NCBI GenBank assembly: GCA_003956705.1
Contig: QZCP01000233.1
Location: 1 to 64,000 of the forward strand
DNA length: 64,000 nucleotides
Source of the DNA: Brevipalpus yothersi
Taxonomy: Eukaryota > Arthropoda > Arachnida > Trombidiformes > Tenuipalpidae
Reading direction: 5' to 3'
Shown here: piece by piece, positions 1-13,300 of the stretch
How the letters are laid out: every line of letters starts with the position of its first letter
Position numbering within the stretch: position 1 is the first letter of the stretch
Notes under the pieces: model-generated
Seen by the model: the letters and a program-made list of their open reading frames with translations, nothing else
What the model was told of the DNA's origin: nothing
Databases searched by the model: none
Position numbers and translations under genes: made by a program

Positions 1-48
<48 letters not shown>
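1..48. repeat. (GA)n microsatellite at left edge
   Basis: Perfect GA dinucleotide run from the first base; it probably continues outside the window. Confidence 0.95.
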
Positions 49-52
<4 letters not shown>

Positions 53-415
53 AATATCAACAGTACAAACAGAACGATGTTGACTTGTTGCCATCTGATT
101 AGAATCAATTCCATTGCTGGGTGAGTTCAATGAGAGGAAGAATAGATGCATTTGGATGGGGGATATCATGTTGTGGGATGAATCTGATTCCGATAATCCT
201 TTCTATTTTTTTCTCGCATTGACAAGATTCGCTTTATCATGAGACTCAAGATAGGAAAAAAAGAAGAGGAACAAGTGAAGGGATGAAAAAGACGATAGTT
301 TCGATAGAGAGAAAAAAAAGGTGAAAAAATTTCCGATGTGTTTACAATCTGGCAGAATGCTATTCGTGACTAATGGCATGTCATCCATCGGCTAATTCTT
401 AGCTGGATGCTGAAT

Positions 416-451
416 ATACATACATACATACATACATACATACATACATAC
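416..451. repeat. (TACA)n microsatellite
   Basis: Perfect tetranucleotide TACA repeat of about nine units. It lies downstream (on the minus strand) of the last visible exon of the membrane-protein gene. Confidence 0.9.
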
Positions 452-936
452 TGTATACTGACTGGGAAAAGGTATGCATGCAATACAAATACTTTTCCAG
501 ATTGTCGCTCTTTCTTCAAACTAATACACGTTAGCTAAGCGTTTCGAAATGAAGAGAAAATAGGCAGCTTAAGCAGCCCTTGGAGGAATAACTTTTTTTT
601 CGGAACTCAGTTAGCGAAAAAAAGTTGAGAAGCTTGTTTTCACATGGACTGGAAAAGTGTGAGGAAAGTAGTTGGACAAACAGTCGGTCAAGTCGGGTTG
701 AAGTTAGGTTCATGTAATATTGGTGATGAGAAAAAAAAGGCAGGGAATAACAACAACAGCAAGTAACAAACGATTAAGATTAAGATTCTATCTCTGTGTG
801 TATGTGTGTATGTAGCTGGACAGTGGTCATCGTTTTAGCTGATCTTTTTGAATCAGGCAAAACGGTGGAAAGAAAAACTAATGGTCATACAGACTAATGA
901 TCCACTTGGTGGGGTGGTCTTGTTGATTGTACTTAC

Positions 937-2278
937 CGGTGAAGAAGATCGGAATGGACATGAGAAAACAGCCGATCGCAATGACACGGAAGGTGGAATT
1001 ATTCTTTAAAAATTGGTGAGTTCTGTAAGTAATCAAAAAAAAGAGAAAAAGAACAGATGATGATAAAAGAAGAAAAAAAATTAAGGATGACAAAATTAGC
1101 GTATCTTGCTGATTAGATACAGTTTGTTAGAGAAATAAAGAGAAACCCTCTGACATGAGGAAGAAGAAGATGAAGAAAAAGATGAAGTAGGAAGATGAAC
1201 GGAAACAAGCTTGTGTACATGGGCTGATGAGGATGGGAATATGAAAAGTTAGTGAAAAAAAGTTGATTAAGTGAAAAAGAAGTTATTCAGTGGTCATTGG
1301 ATGGACATATTCTTTCTCTAGTCTCATGATATTATTATTATCGTTATTATTATTATTATTCAACTCTGTTATGGAAAGAAAAGAGAGGAAGAAAAGATTG
1401 TTGAGAAGGAAACAAAAGAGATTAGCTAAACTTTTTTTCCCAACAATCACTTTGTTAAACTATAATTCATACTGTTTTTCCCAGAACAAATTAACCCGTC
1501 ATTCCTTTTTCCCTTGCGTACAGTATGTAAGAGTTTTGCATAAAATTGAATCTTTCATGAGAATTTTTCATATGCATGGTAGTGAGATGGTCAGTTCAAT
1601 CTTTTGATCTTGGTGAGGAAAAAATTTTACCATGGCTATATGGTACACATAAATATTCAGTGTGTTTCAGAAGTGCTTCGTTTGGGTAGGGGTAATCATT
1701 ATCGGTAGAATGAATTCTGACTTGTAGATTGAAAATTTGAGATGAGTTGACTATTAAATTTTCACGCTGCTTTTTTTACTACTGTATAGCGAATTTTTCA
1801 CAAATTCTTTGGGCTTTGCAAGGAATATTCCAACTATTCTCACTGATCTTCTTATCAAGCTCACAACCACACACACACACATGTGTTCAAGAGTAACTGA
1901 GAGGCGGAAAAGCAATAATACATGTAATAATAATAAAAAAAGGGAAGGAAAACTTATTCTCTCACATTCACCGAACTCAGTCCGGAAGAAATCCTTCATC
2001 TTACACACATATACAACGCACATAATACATTTCACCGGTGTATTATATGGTAAGTGCAAATCCCTTGCTTCACTTGGCCCTATTTCAGCCATGGGAAGGT
2101 ACACCATGGGTAGATGTGTTCCTGTGAGACCCTCATGACCAATAGATTTGAATCGAACACAGGAAAGAAGCAAAAAAGAGAGAGAGAAAACGGTTCGAAA
2201 ACAAATCGGCCTCCGAGCGAAAAGCATGGAGGGCCATAAGTTTGAACAGTGGGCCAACTGCCGAAAAAGAAGGAAGAA

Positions 2279-2356
<78 letters not shown>

Positions 2357-4720
2357 ATTCTCGTTCATTTCTATGGCCTCGAGGCCACACTGGCAGTCAT
2401 GTACACATTCACTATCTCATGCTGACATCGGCACTACCTGAGAAAGAGAGAGAGAGAGAAATAGGCAGACATGTCAATGTGTGAGAGGAAAAGAGCCCAT
2501 CGGAAGAAGAAGGATGATCAGTCTATGGTAGGACAGATCGACAAAGTTCTATCTCACTCTCTCTCCCAGCTTGACTTGTACACATATCGCTAGCAATGAC
2601 GTGATCGTAAAATGCTGATTATGCTTATTCCGATGTTGGGCTGGAATGACCGAAATGAGACCAAGGCCTGTGTATGAGTATGTGTGAGTCTGAGGTCCGA
2701 AGTTGGGTGAAGAATTGTGAGTGTGTAGAAAGAATCTTATTTTTAGAATGAATTTTGGGGGCAAACTATGTGAAGCCAAAGTGAATATACACATTATACA
2801 CATTCGAATACATAAGTGTGTCTGGGATAGTTTAGAGAAGTTTTGTAATCAACAGGAAGCTGCTTGTTATTCAAGAGAAGAGAGAGAGAAAGAACAAGTG
2901 AGGAGAAAAAAGGAATAGAAGAAGAGGAGGAAGAAAAAACGGAAGATAAGCAAGGTCCAAAGATCGAGAGGTTTTTGTGTTTGTGTGTATGTGATGATAA
3001 ATTGAAGGAAAGAGGATTATCTCTCTCTGTAGACCTCAAATGATGAATCTTTGAGCATTTTGTTTCCGTCAAGTGAAAACAAAAGCATCAAATTTTGTTC
3101 CATAACAAGATATATAATACTCGAGGAGAACCAGACAGACAGATGGATAAGAGAATAGAGGGAAGAGAAAAAGTTTTAGAGAGAAAGAATAGAGCTTAGG
3201 ATAAAATCAGATAATATTCTACTTTCCAAAAAAAAGTTCTGTAATACTTACCGTTTATATCCTTGTGGGTTTTTCAAAAATTTTACAGCAGCTAAAAATT
3301 GTATACAACACACAAATAGACAAACTAAATTGAGCGCTATGGTTAATGTACTTAAGCCAACAGAGACTTGAAAAACACGCATATATTCACGGCTATTGAC
3401 CACTATTCGAGATTGACTTAGAACGTTTACAGAATGATGATGGTGCTTATGATTGGAAGAAGAAGAGGAGGATGGCAAAGAGGAGGAAGAGGAGGAAGAA
3501 GATATCAGTGAAGATGAAAAATCTTTGGATTTTGAATTTAACGGTAAAGATGATAAAGGTGACGATTGTGGCCCGGATGATGAAGATGATGGTAAAAATG
3601 ATTCCAAATCACTTGTACTCTTCAGATCATCCGGTATAGTTATGATTGGTCCAGTTTTTTGTAGAAAAAATAGTGCCAAAAAAGCCATCATCAGTGAAAG
3701 TAGACACATCAATGCCAGTGAAGCTAACATTCCATGAACTCCAAGACGAAAAAAGTGTCCTACTGACGATGATATCACATCACAATCACTGTTTGAGCCC
3801 GATCGTGGTACACGATGCAGGCCACTTGACACATTGATACCGTAACCACAATTAGGCCCACTACCACCACCTCCACCACTACCACCACTTCCACCATCAC
3901 CACTACCACTACCACCCCCAACACCCCCACTGCCACCGCCGGTTGATCTACTTGGAGTGGAAGTTTGGGCTAATGGAGCGAAACCAGAGCTACTTGTTCC
4001 GCTTCCAGTTCGATGGGCCAATACGGCAAGTGATGCACTTGGATTGGTAATCCGAGATAGATCTAATAGTGGCTGTTGTTGCTTGTTGGCCGATATGAGA
4101 GTGGAAGAAGAATTGTTCGCCTGGTTAATACTTGTGGTGTAGGTTGAATTGATATGATTGGGACCGGCTATTGTGACTGATGATGATGGAGGTGGAATAT
4201 GATATATGGCAGAAGATGAGGATGCTGCTGCTGCTGCGGCTGCAATCGGCTGGCTATTGATATTATTTGTGGTCACTATTGAATTTAAAAGTGTACCATT
4301 GGAAGTAGTACGATGATGATGATGGTGAGGATGATGGGGATGATTATTACCGCTACTTTTGGATATAAAACGATTTTTGCTATTACGAAAAATTGATCCA
4401 TTAGGTATTGTGCCATTCATAAGAGTTCCCGTGGATGAATGGCCATTAAGTGTGGTCGAAAAATTGATTGACGATTGTAGTGATATTGGTCCACCGTTAC
4501 CAATACTATTACTACTATTAACATTACCAATACCGGTGTGTGTATGATTGTGTCCATAGTTGATACTATTGTTTTTGATGAGTGTACTTGATGTCGGTGT
4601 ACTTCGTATTCCTTGAAGTGTGGCTATTGTTGGCGGACTGTTTGGCTCATAAGTATACGGTGAGGCACGAGTTGATTGAAACAAAGTGTTATTACAATTT
4701 AGTATACTATTTGACGGCAT
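937..4720 (-). CDS. Multi-pass membrane protein with low-complexity N-terminus, 3' end outside window
   Basis: Two exons are visible: 3252-4720 and 937-1022. The first ATG is at 4720; the open frame extends upstream without another ATG. Exon 1 ends in AAACG followed by GTAAGT (phase 2), and exon 2 follows a TTACAG acceptor in matching phase and ends at GTAAGT (937), so the gene continues to the left. The first ~320 residues are low complexity (Ser, Asn, Thr, Gly runs, a His-rich stretch, an Ala run, a Gly/Ser run). A hydrophobic segment follows at about 321-355, then a Ser-rich and His-containing loop, a second hydrophobic segment at about 447-477, and a third in exon 2 (core RVIAIGCFLMSIPIFF). 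This predicts at least three membrane spans. I do not recognise the family with certainty; a TMEM221/MARVEL-like four-span protein is only a guess. The 2.2-kb intron contains a CT microsatellite. Confidence 0.7.
2283..2355. repeat. (CT)n microsatellite
   Basis: Perfect CT run of about 73 bp inside the intron of the membrane-protein gene. The overlapping Ser/Leu and Glu/Arg reading frames here are artefacts of the repeat. Confidence 0.95.
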
Positions 4721-5230
4721 TTGAGAAAGAGAAACAGAATAGAAAGATTGGCGTAGATGAAAATCAGAGAGAAGGAAAGAATAAATAAATCTACCAAAAA
4801 GAAATTGTATCCACAATGGCAGTGTGTTACGGATGGATGTATGTTAGAAGTTGTTGAGAAAAAAAAAATATTTTTTCTTTATGGACACTTGATCAACATT
4901 CAATCGTATTGATCAAGCATGGACGGATGAATGGATGGACATAAAATGTTTTCCTCAAGTGTGTGCGTATGTATGTATTTCCAGTGTTTCCAACTGTAAA
5001 AACTTTTTGGACACTTTTTTTTTGGGTGGATGATTATTAATGTTCATATGTGTGTGTATGGTGACTCACGATATATATATATACTCACACAGCCTCCTGG
5101 TTCTCCCACCACTTTGGATGAATGAATATATGTATCTGTTTGCGTGTTTATAGTAGTAGTAGGTATAGCTTAGTGTAAATGTGATGGCAACGCGCCTTTC
5201 AAGTGGATAGAGAGACTCAATTTTAGTTGG

Positions 5231-5459
5231 TACTATCAGGAGACCAATATAACAGAAGATTCAATGTTAGATCGAGTTCTGCTTTCGATCGACTTCCATC
5301 TGCCTCAACGGCATTTTGGCCTGTCTCTTTCTCTCTCTTTCTATGGATCTTTTGCCTTTAGTCCTCTCTCTGTATCACTAGCTTGACGGACGCTTTTTGG
5401 ACGCGCGAAATGAGAGAGAGAGAAAGTCCTTCACCGGCTTCGGTTGTGTGTTTGGCTTG
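5231..5459. repeat. Dispersed repeat E2, copy A
   Basis: Closely matches 14914-15160 in the same orientation, with about ten substitutions by eye outside the GA tract. Shared landmarks are TACTATCAG at the left, GATCGACTTCCATCTGCC in the middle, a GA tract, and TCGGTTGTGTGTTTGGCTTG at the right. No terminal inverted repeats or coding capacity are seen. It lies about 0.5 kb upstream of the minus-strand membrane-protein start codon. Confidence 0.85.
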
Positions 5460-6130
5460 AGTTCCCACACATAGACAGTCAGAAAAGAGAGAGAGAGAGA
5501 GAGAGAAAAATTCACAGAGAGAAAGAGAGAGAATATCCACACAGACGTGTACACCCGTGAACACGAGGCCGAAAAAGGTCTGTCCAATATTCACGAACAA
5601 CGGAAACGATGGGGATGTGTGTGTTTTGCAATGTGACCAGAGTGAGATGATGGCAGATGTGAAATGATTCTGATCACTTTTTCCGATTATTGTTATGATG
5701 ATGAGAATGATGAGAATGAAATCACTGTTGCTGATTAGTTTGAGGCCTAATGGTATGGGCGAAAAATTTATAATTGAACAATTCCACGAGGGATGATATG
5801 ATATATCATATGTATATATTTTTCATGTAGCGAATTGATATGATCTGATTGAGAAATAAAATTTTTTTGACTAGATCACGAAACAATCGAAACATATGAT
5901 GTCTGTTATTATGATGATGATAATATTTTTCTCTCTTATGTAATAATAAAATTAATCAACCTTTTTATCCACCTGGTGAACACTCGACATCAATCGTTGT
6001 CTCTGTTGATATTCATTTTCCTTAGCATTTTCAACACTCAACAACACTTTATCACACATACACGCACTATTTTTTTCTCATTTAACAGATGAAAAATACA
6101 TCAAGATGTTTTTTTATCACACATATACTC

Positions 6131-6353
6131 CCATATCATGAGCATTTTCCGAAAAAATTTTCCAAAATCACACAAAAAATTGATGAAAATTTTTGCCTAT
6201 TGGAGACATACACATTTGAGCAATAAAACGAAACGCTCGGAACGGCTTTTCGAGAGAAACTGAGACAGCTGAGACAGCTGAGACAGCTGAGAGCGGTAAG
6301 CCAAAAACCAGAAGCCAAGAGAGAGCCGAAAAGAGAGAGAGAGCTTAAAAGAG

Positions 6354-6398
<45 letters not shown>

Positions 6399-6712
6399 GA
6401 GAGCAAGTATGACCTGAATATTTGAAAGCGGCTATACAACGACTTTCATGATGGAATGGCATTTGAATATTTCATGGGGGAAGAATATGATCTGATATTT
6501 GAGAGAATTGTTACTTTAAATTCTGACAGGGGCTTACGAGAGCGCAAAGTTTCCTCTCGAATTTAGATAACAGGAAGGGTATGATCACTTGTTTGTTGGG
6601 ATATATATTCAAGATCATTTCAAGTATATCATGGATATCCTCAAACAATTTTCAGAATTTCTTTCAAATGATTTGCTTGAAATAGAAGTTCAGAGTACTT
6701 TCTCTCGATACT
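6131..6712. repeat. Dispersed repeat E1, copy 1
   Basis: Strongly similar along its length to about 20203-20712, same orientation. Shared blocks include GAGCATTTTCCG near the left, CATTTGAGCAATAAAACG, a CAGCTGAGA minisatellite (three units here, one in the other copy), a GA-rich tract, and CAGAGTACTTTCT at the right. It has no convincing ORF or inverted termini. Length differs from copy 2 mainly in the GA tract and minisatellite. Probably a non-autonomous mobile element or segmental duplication. Ends are approximate. Confidence 0.85.
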
Positions 6713-7368
6713 GCTCATTTGTTTTTATTTCTTAAGTTCATTCACAACTCTGGGGGATCATCACTAGTAGATAGAGGAGTCATACTTTGGCGATGAGTTA
6801 GTCAAATATTTCTTTAATGAGAACTTTGCTTATGCCTTGATGGTCATTCGAACTCAAGATGATACATCTCATTTCTCAAGGGCGAGATTTCACTGAATTT
6901 TTGCAAAAACAGCGGAATTAGGCCCCAGTTAGAATTCTGGACACTCTTTTGGCACTTAAATCCGTTGTCAATCATGTTTATAAAAAATGCTAATGATTTT
7001 GTTAAAAGTTTATGCAAATAGGACAGCGAAAACTAATAGGATAAGATCCATAGAATATTTCCAAACGCTCAACAGATCAGTAGGACAACAATTGAAGATA
7101 GGCAGGCAATAAAGGCTTGAAAGGTGTAGACTTGATCACATAAGTTTAGTTTAAAGCATTTCATAAGCTCTGATGAAGCAAAGTCGTTCGGTGAATTGGC
7201 AGCTTAATTGCATAAATAGGGGGCCATGTCTTGTATTAAAAGATGAGATTTGGTGATTTTCTCCCATGAGACAACGTAGGAGGTGAATTTCTGGGGAAAA
7301 TCCTAGATTTTTCTTTAATTTCCGATTCAAAATTCAGATATTGAGGTTGGAGGAAATTCTTCAGCTAA

Positions 7369-10300
7369 TTAATACTGATACCAAGGCGATTTTCGTTCCC
7401 ATACGCATCGAACACCAGCATCGGTTCTGATTTTGATTGAAGCTGCCTCACAAGATCGAACAGTCTCCTTAACAGATTGCATCAAGTTCTGAGCATTGCC
7501 TTCCAACATATTCATAGCTTCTTGATCTTCTTCCGTGGCTGAGAAAGAGAAAACAAAACAAATAGAATATTATAATCACGCTAATATATTATATTTTCAC
7601 ATGATCGAGATATGGAAATACCTTGAGCTCCCAACATGGTAGCCTTAACGGTGGATAAAATTTTAAGTTGTGTACCAAGAGTAGGTATTCTCTCACATTC
7701 TTGTAGAATATTCTGTTGGAAAGAAGATATCGTCAGCCTATGCGTCCACTTAAGAAACTCAGTAAACTTACCGTTCTCATTCTCTTATCAGTGCAAAGCT
7801 TAGCTTGTTCTTTAGCCAATCTAGTAACCTCTGTGGAGGCTTCAGCAATTGCCTTAGCACAAGCAATCAGGTCCTTCTTAGTACCTATTTTCAGAAAAAA
7901 ACAGGATACAAACGAAAAATGAATATTTCAAGTATTCTAAGGGTAAATTGTAAAACTCTACCTCCTTCTCCGCGTACCAACTGGCTGAGTCTTGCCATCA
8001 AAAGTGCCATTCTCTTTGCAGCAGCAATGATTTCATTATCTTTGCTAGACCATTGTTTGACTTCTTGGTGAAGACCATGAGCAGCCATCTAGAAATGAAA
8101 AAAATTTTGTATCGTTCAGAATTTCCATTAAAAAGCGCCCAAGTTCGAAAATTTCTTCATTCAAAATTCCTCCGCATTCCAGGCTAATCATGCATATAAA
8201 TTCAACATTTGACGTTGACACGCAACAAACTCGATTCGGCCAAATTTACCCATAACCTAGCATTGATCAGATGGTACATTTTGAAAATTTCTTATCCATA
8301 TTTCTGTTCTCTTCATGGTTTGATTCAATCTAGAGAATGCCATTGAGAAAAAATTTCCACCTCAAATTTGCATGGATGCTCTTCAAATCAATGAGTTCTG
8401 AGCTAAAAACTCGAAAATGATGAAAGAACGAGAAAAACTATAGAAAAACTTGGAAAAACAAGGTTCAGGGTCATTATGGCCAGTACTGAAGTAGTAGTAG
8501 TTGTAATGAAACAAATGCGTCAACGATTTCTCGTAATCAATTAAACTCACCATTATAGTGTCATTTGGATCTCCTTTGATCATTGGGAATCTTTCCTCGA
8601 ACTCATCATCAGTTTCAGGTGGAGGTGGTCGGGGTGGAGCCTCTTCGTGAACCGGTAGAGGTGGTCGTGGAGGTGCAACAGCTCGAGTTAATCCATCTGA
8701 GGCAAAGGATTGAGAGAAAAATTAAGAAGAATTCCAAAGTTTTTCTTCACAACAGAAAATCAGGGGATCATTAGAAAAATTGATAAGATAGGAGAAACTT
8801 TCTTCCATCTTGTTTATGACACATGATCATATTTCAAAAATTCTTCACGTTAGAGAAAAATATCAATAGAGACATGAAAGGAGTCTTTTTTGAGATTGAT
8901 AGGAATCAACACGATGAACGGACAACAAATGAGTGAAAGAAGACAGTTCATAAAGAGGAGTTCATAAGATTTGAACAGTATATGGATTCAAATTCAGGTG
9001 GTCAGATAAACATTCAATAACACTGAGCTAGCCACAATGATTTACTCGTTACGAACATATAGCACTCTTCAAACCTTTTTGGAAAGCAGGAAGACTATGC
9101 TCAATGTTTCCGATCGGACTAAATGCATGACTTAAACTGTGATTATGAGATATCGAAGATTCAGGTCTTCTTTGAACTCGAATATGACATCTGTATGGAC
9201 CCGTAAAGTTATTGCTAGTTTTTAAATTAGTACTGCTGGAATCCAATATTGGTGAGTCTGTGTGAGAAGTTTGATAGGTTAAGGGAGGTAAACATTATTT
9301 CTTAATCTATGATTAGATTATACTTTCGATTGGTGAGAAGTTAATTTGAATTAATATTCAGATTATTGAGAATGAAAACAGCATATTTACCATTCAATTT
9401 GAGTTGGCTCAAGTCTGTTGGGGGATCGTAAGGTGAGATTGCTTTTCTCACATTGATTACGGCGTCCAAGAGCTAAAAATTGAAATAAAGTTTCGAATGA
9501 ATCAGTGACAAAACGGACTTTCAGGCTACCAAACATACCGCTTTGTTTGAGTCACGCCATGTTGAACAGGCCATAGGATCGTTAATATTGAGAGCAACTC
9601 CTTTAGCATTTTGTACCATTGGAGGCACAGCTAGAAAGAAGAAAAGAAGAGTGAGATTAGAATGGAGATCTGTCTGTATGAAACAGAATATGATAGAAAA
9701 AGAGACGATTTTTCGACTCACCTGCTTGAAGATTAGCAGCCGCTCTGTTCATTCTATTGATGAAATCAGGATCTTCTGAGTTCTCAGCTTCATTCTTAGC
9801 TAGCATCAAGACTCGGTTTGCTAATCTAGCTATTTGTGATGCATTATCAACCATAGGCTGAGGTTGACCATTGTTGATTGCATTTTCACAGAGAGCGGTG
9901 TGTTTCCTGATCGCATCTTCTGTGGCCTTGATAAATGCAACTGGATCAATAGCTTGATCGACCATATTTCGCATATTTTGAATGCTATCCTCATATTGTT
10001 TGCGTAGATTTTCGAAGTGCTCATCTGCTGCTTTGTTATCTGGATGATTGAGTCGAATTCTGCCAGCTTTCACTAACTGTGGACACAGACTCTCAACTTG
10101 GTTTGCAGAAGCAAGTAAGTTTTCTGCCAACCGCTTATTGGGTGCACTGCCAGATGCCACATTACGAGCTGTTTGAGATGCTCTCTTTGAGAAGTTATCC
10201 AAGTTCTTTGCTTTATCATTAAAGTTTTCTTGACGATTGGGTGTACCCTCAGGAGCAAGGGTAGCCTCAGTGAATTGTTTCAGAGGTGTGTGTATATCAA

Positions 10301-13300
10301 CGAAATCATCGACAACACGATTGACCAGAGCTCTCTCACATTGTTTCTGCAACTCATCAAGTTTCTTCGACAAAAGTCTAGCCAACTCTTGAGCCTGTGG
10401 AGTATTGCCCTGTCCACGTCTCACCAAATCAGCAAGTTGTCTATTCAAAGCTTCAACTTCATCGCATAAGTTGAGTATATCTTGACGATGAGCTGGAGAT
10501 GCTTGAGCAGCAAGTCGTCTTGCTTCATCAACAATTGACTGGATGACTGATGCACCATGACCCTTGTCATCGGCTGCAGGATTAGCCAGATAAGCTTGTG
10601 CTTGATCGACCTTTCCTTTCAAAGTGTGCGCTGGTTGCTTCATTCCACTGCGTTCAACATTAGCTATAGCACGATTGCATAGTCCAATCAAGTCTTTTAG
10701 TTTTTGACCAATAGAGCGACTCAATGATTGGGCTTGAGGAGAATCACCCTTGCCATCAGAACGCAGCTCACAAAGAGCGTTGACCATGGCATTTATGTCA
10801 CCGGTTGCTTTTCGGATCGCATCGCGATCAGGTGGTAGTGATCGGTCGGCAATGCGATTAGCATACTCCAGAATATGTCGAAGAGATTTCTCACCGATTC
10901 CTCCAGGAAGAACTGTTGGATCTTCCAACCAATCATGAGCTGCTTGAATTTTTCCATCAATTGCAGTCTTGACATTGAAAAATTTAAAATAATTTAAAAT
11001 ATTAGAGAATAGATTGTCGCTAAGAAAACTTCGATATTTACCAAGGCTTTCTTCATGCAAGTTAGATTATCAGCATCCCATTCATCCTCATCGTAAGTTG
11101 TCAGCTGTAGGACGCGGATTATTTGATTTATCTCATCTGTCATCCTGGAAGCGAGATAGTTTCGATTCTCCGCTGCTTCATCGGTTTTTTTGCCTGTTTA
11201 AAAGAGATCGAGTGAGTAGGATTGTCCAAAAAAACTTCGAAAAAAGTATGCCTCATTGAACATAGACAGCTTTATGTGGTCTCAAAGTGCTAGCATTGTC
11301 CTTTGAATTTGTTTGTTATCTTTGGCGCTCGAAAAGAAAATTCATCGAGTCAAATGAATTCTCAATGCTCATGAAATGGGTCTCCTCTCAAAACTGTGAC
11401 AAGAAGATTTTGAGCATGGTAAAAAATGAATAGAACAAAGGATCATTGTTGTGAGAGGGAATTTCTATTGCAAATTTTTCTAGTCCTCGAAAGTCGCAAT
11501 TCAATGAAACATTGCATCTTTGCTCATAAAGCTGATCGATTTTAAGAAACACAAACTGCCACCCATTGGAAAATGATCAATGAGATTTCTTATCTAGTTG
11601 GTGTGTTGAGCCTTGGAATTTTGAGAGACCTAATGAATAATCCTGATATGCCATGAATATTAATCTGAAAATTACCTTGAGCCAAAAGTTGAACATAAAT
11701 CTTCATGGCACAGATCAGTATCGGAGCAAGAGTTTTAACAGAATCCAAACTGCGGCACAAAATTTCACGATGGGCCATATGAGTGAGCTCCTTCTCACGA
11801 TCATCAACATCTCGGGAAACTTTACTCAAGTGTGGGCTGATATCCTGGTAGAAAAAAAATTTTTGTAAAAAGAAAAAGAGGGGAGGTGTAAAAATCTAAT
11901 CCTAGGATCGGTGAAGAGGTAGTACAGTAGGTGTAGGAGCAATGGTGAGGTGGGAAATGCTCCAATTTGGCACCCATGAAGAGGATGAGAGCTTGACGAG
12001 ATAATTTAGTTCACTGTGCTACTGCTATTGGATAAAAGAGAAAAGAGGAGTAGGGATGGAGAAATTGACAGGAAGAGACTGAGGAGTATCAACATAATTC
12101 GGTAATTTGATAGCACATTATAAAGGAGAGAAAGAGATAGAAGGCTATTCCAAATTAAACCTCTTTCATTCTCATGAGATTAAGGGTTTCCATACACGAG
12201 TGGAAAGATCAAGAAGAAAAGTTGAGATGCTCTCATAGAATCAAGTGAATAAACGGATGAATAACAGGAACTTGGATCAGCCTCAAAATCAGCTGGAAAG
12301 ATGGTGTAGTCGGAAAATTTAAGATCAAAACATCCACTAGACTAATTTCTCAAGCAAAATGTGGGAATTTCTTGATCTTCTGTGCTTCTGCGGAATACAA
12401 CATGAAAGCATTGTAGCTAATATTTCCCATAAAAGTCTCAAGTGTCAATTTAGTTTCATAAGCTTAGTTCGAGAGAGCTGAAAGGAGCAAAGTTTTCGAT
12501 TTTTGATGATCAATGATACTTTAATGAGCCAATGATGGAAGACAATGGCCTGCCAGAGAGCAAGTTTGACAACCCTTCCATGACTTGGTGAATTTTTGAA
12601 GGAAGAATCAATGACACAGCAAACAATTTGAAGCGTGAAGTTGTTTCAAATCTCGAATCAGCGGAACCTTCACCGAGGAGAACCAGCAAATTGGGTTGAG
12701 AGAGAGAGAGAGGAATGTTTAGGAGAGTGAAGGGACCTTCAAATTGTCTGGAAAACTTATGTGAGATAATATTGGGAAGACATGTACAAGATATTCTTTT
12801 CTCCAGAGGAACGTTATTACGAAACTTAGTGAACGCCTACGTTTTTGAATTCAATCCAAGTGATCGCAAGAGTAAACAGATTATTCAGAGAGAATAAATC
12901 ATCTGAGCCTCTCGCTCGTGTATGCGTCCTAGATATTGAAAGAGGGAAACGAAAGAGCATAGGGAACATGGAGAATATTTATATTTTGGGTCAGGATGAG
13001 GTGCTAAAGGGACTGAAAATCTCAAAAGATGAAGAGTTGCAAGTAGAGTTGGAATGAAAAACAGATTAGTTCGTGCAAGAGTGACGGCAATGAAAAGTTG
13101 TTTCAATGAATGAAAATGATGATGATGGTAAGAGCAAAGTGTCATAAAGCAGTATAAAGTGATTACCTTGACAAAATGGACTAAGTCCTCCATAGTTTCG
13201 ATTACTTCGGCGACCGCAAGATAGTTGAGAACTTCTTTACATGTCTTGATGATCTTTCGTACCTCAGATTCATCAAAGCACAACAATAGGGAGGAGGTAC

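Larger units (their letters stand above)
4721..7368. other. Intergenic region between membrane-protein gene and vinculin
   Basis: No gene is seen. The region contains one copy each of two dispersed repeats (5231-5459 and about 6131-6712) and AT-rich DNA. The minus-strand reading frames at 5.4 and 6.2 kb are artefacts of GA-rich repeat sequence. Confidence 0.6.

Noticed and set aside
2148..2484. Open frames of Ser-Leu or Glu-Arg repeats at 2.1-2.5 kb, and similar ones at 32.1-32.4, 49.9-50.2, 56.0-56.2, 59.1-59.5 and 61.0-61.3 kb
   Set aside because: They are translations of dinucleotide microsatellites, open in several frames on both strands, with no non-repetitive coding support.
3453..4788. 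Plus-strand frames with Glu/Asp runs opposite the membrane-protein exon
   Set aside because: They are the complement of Ser-rich coding sequence and lack any independent support.
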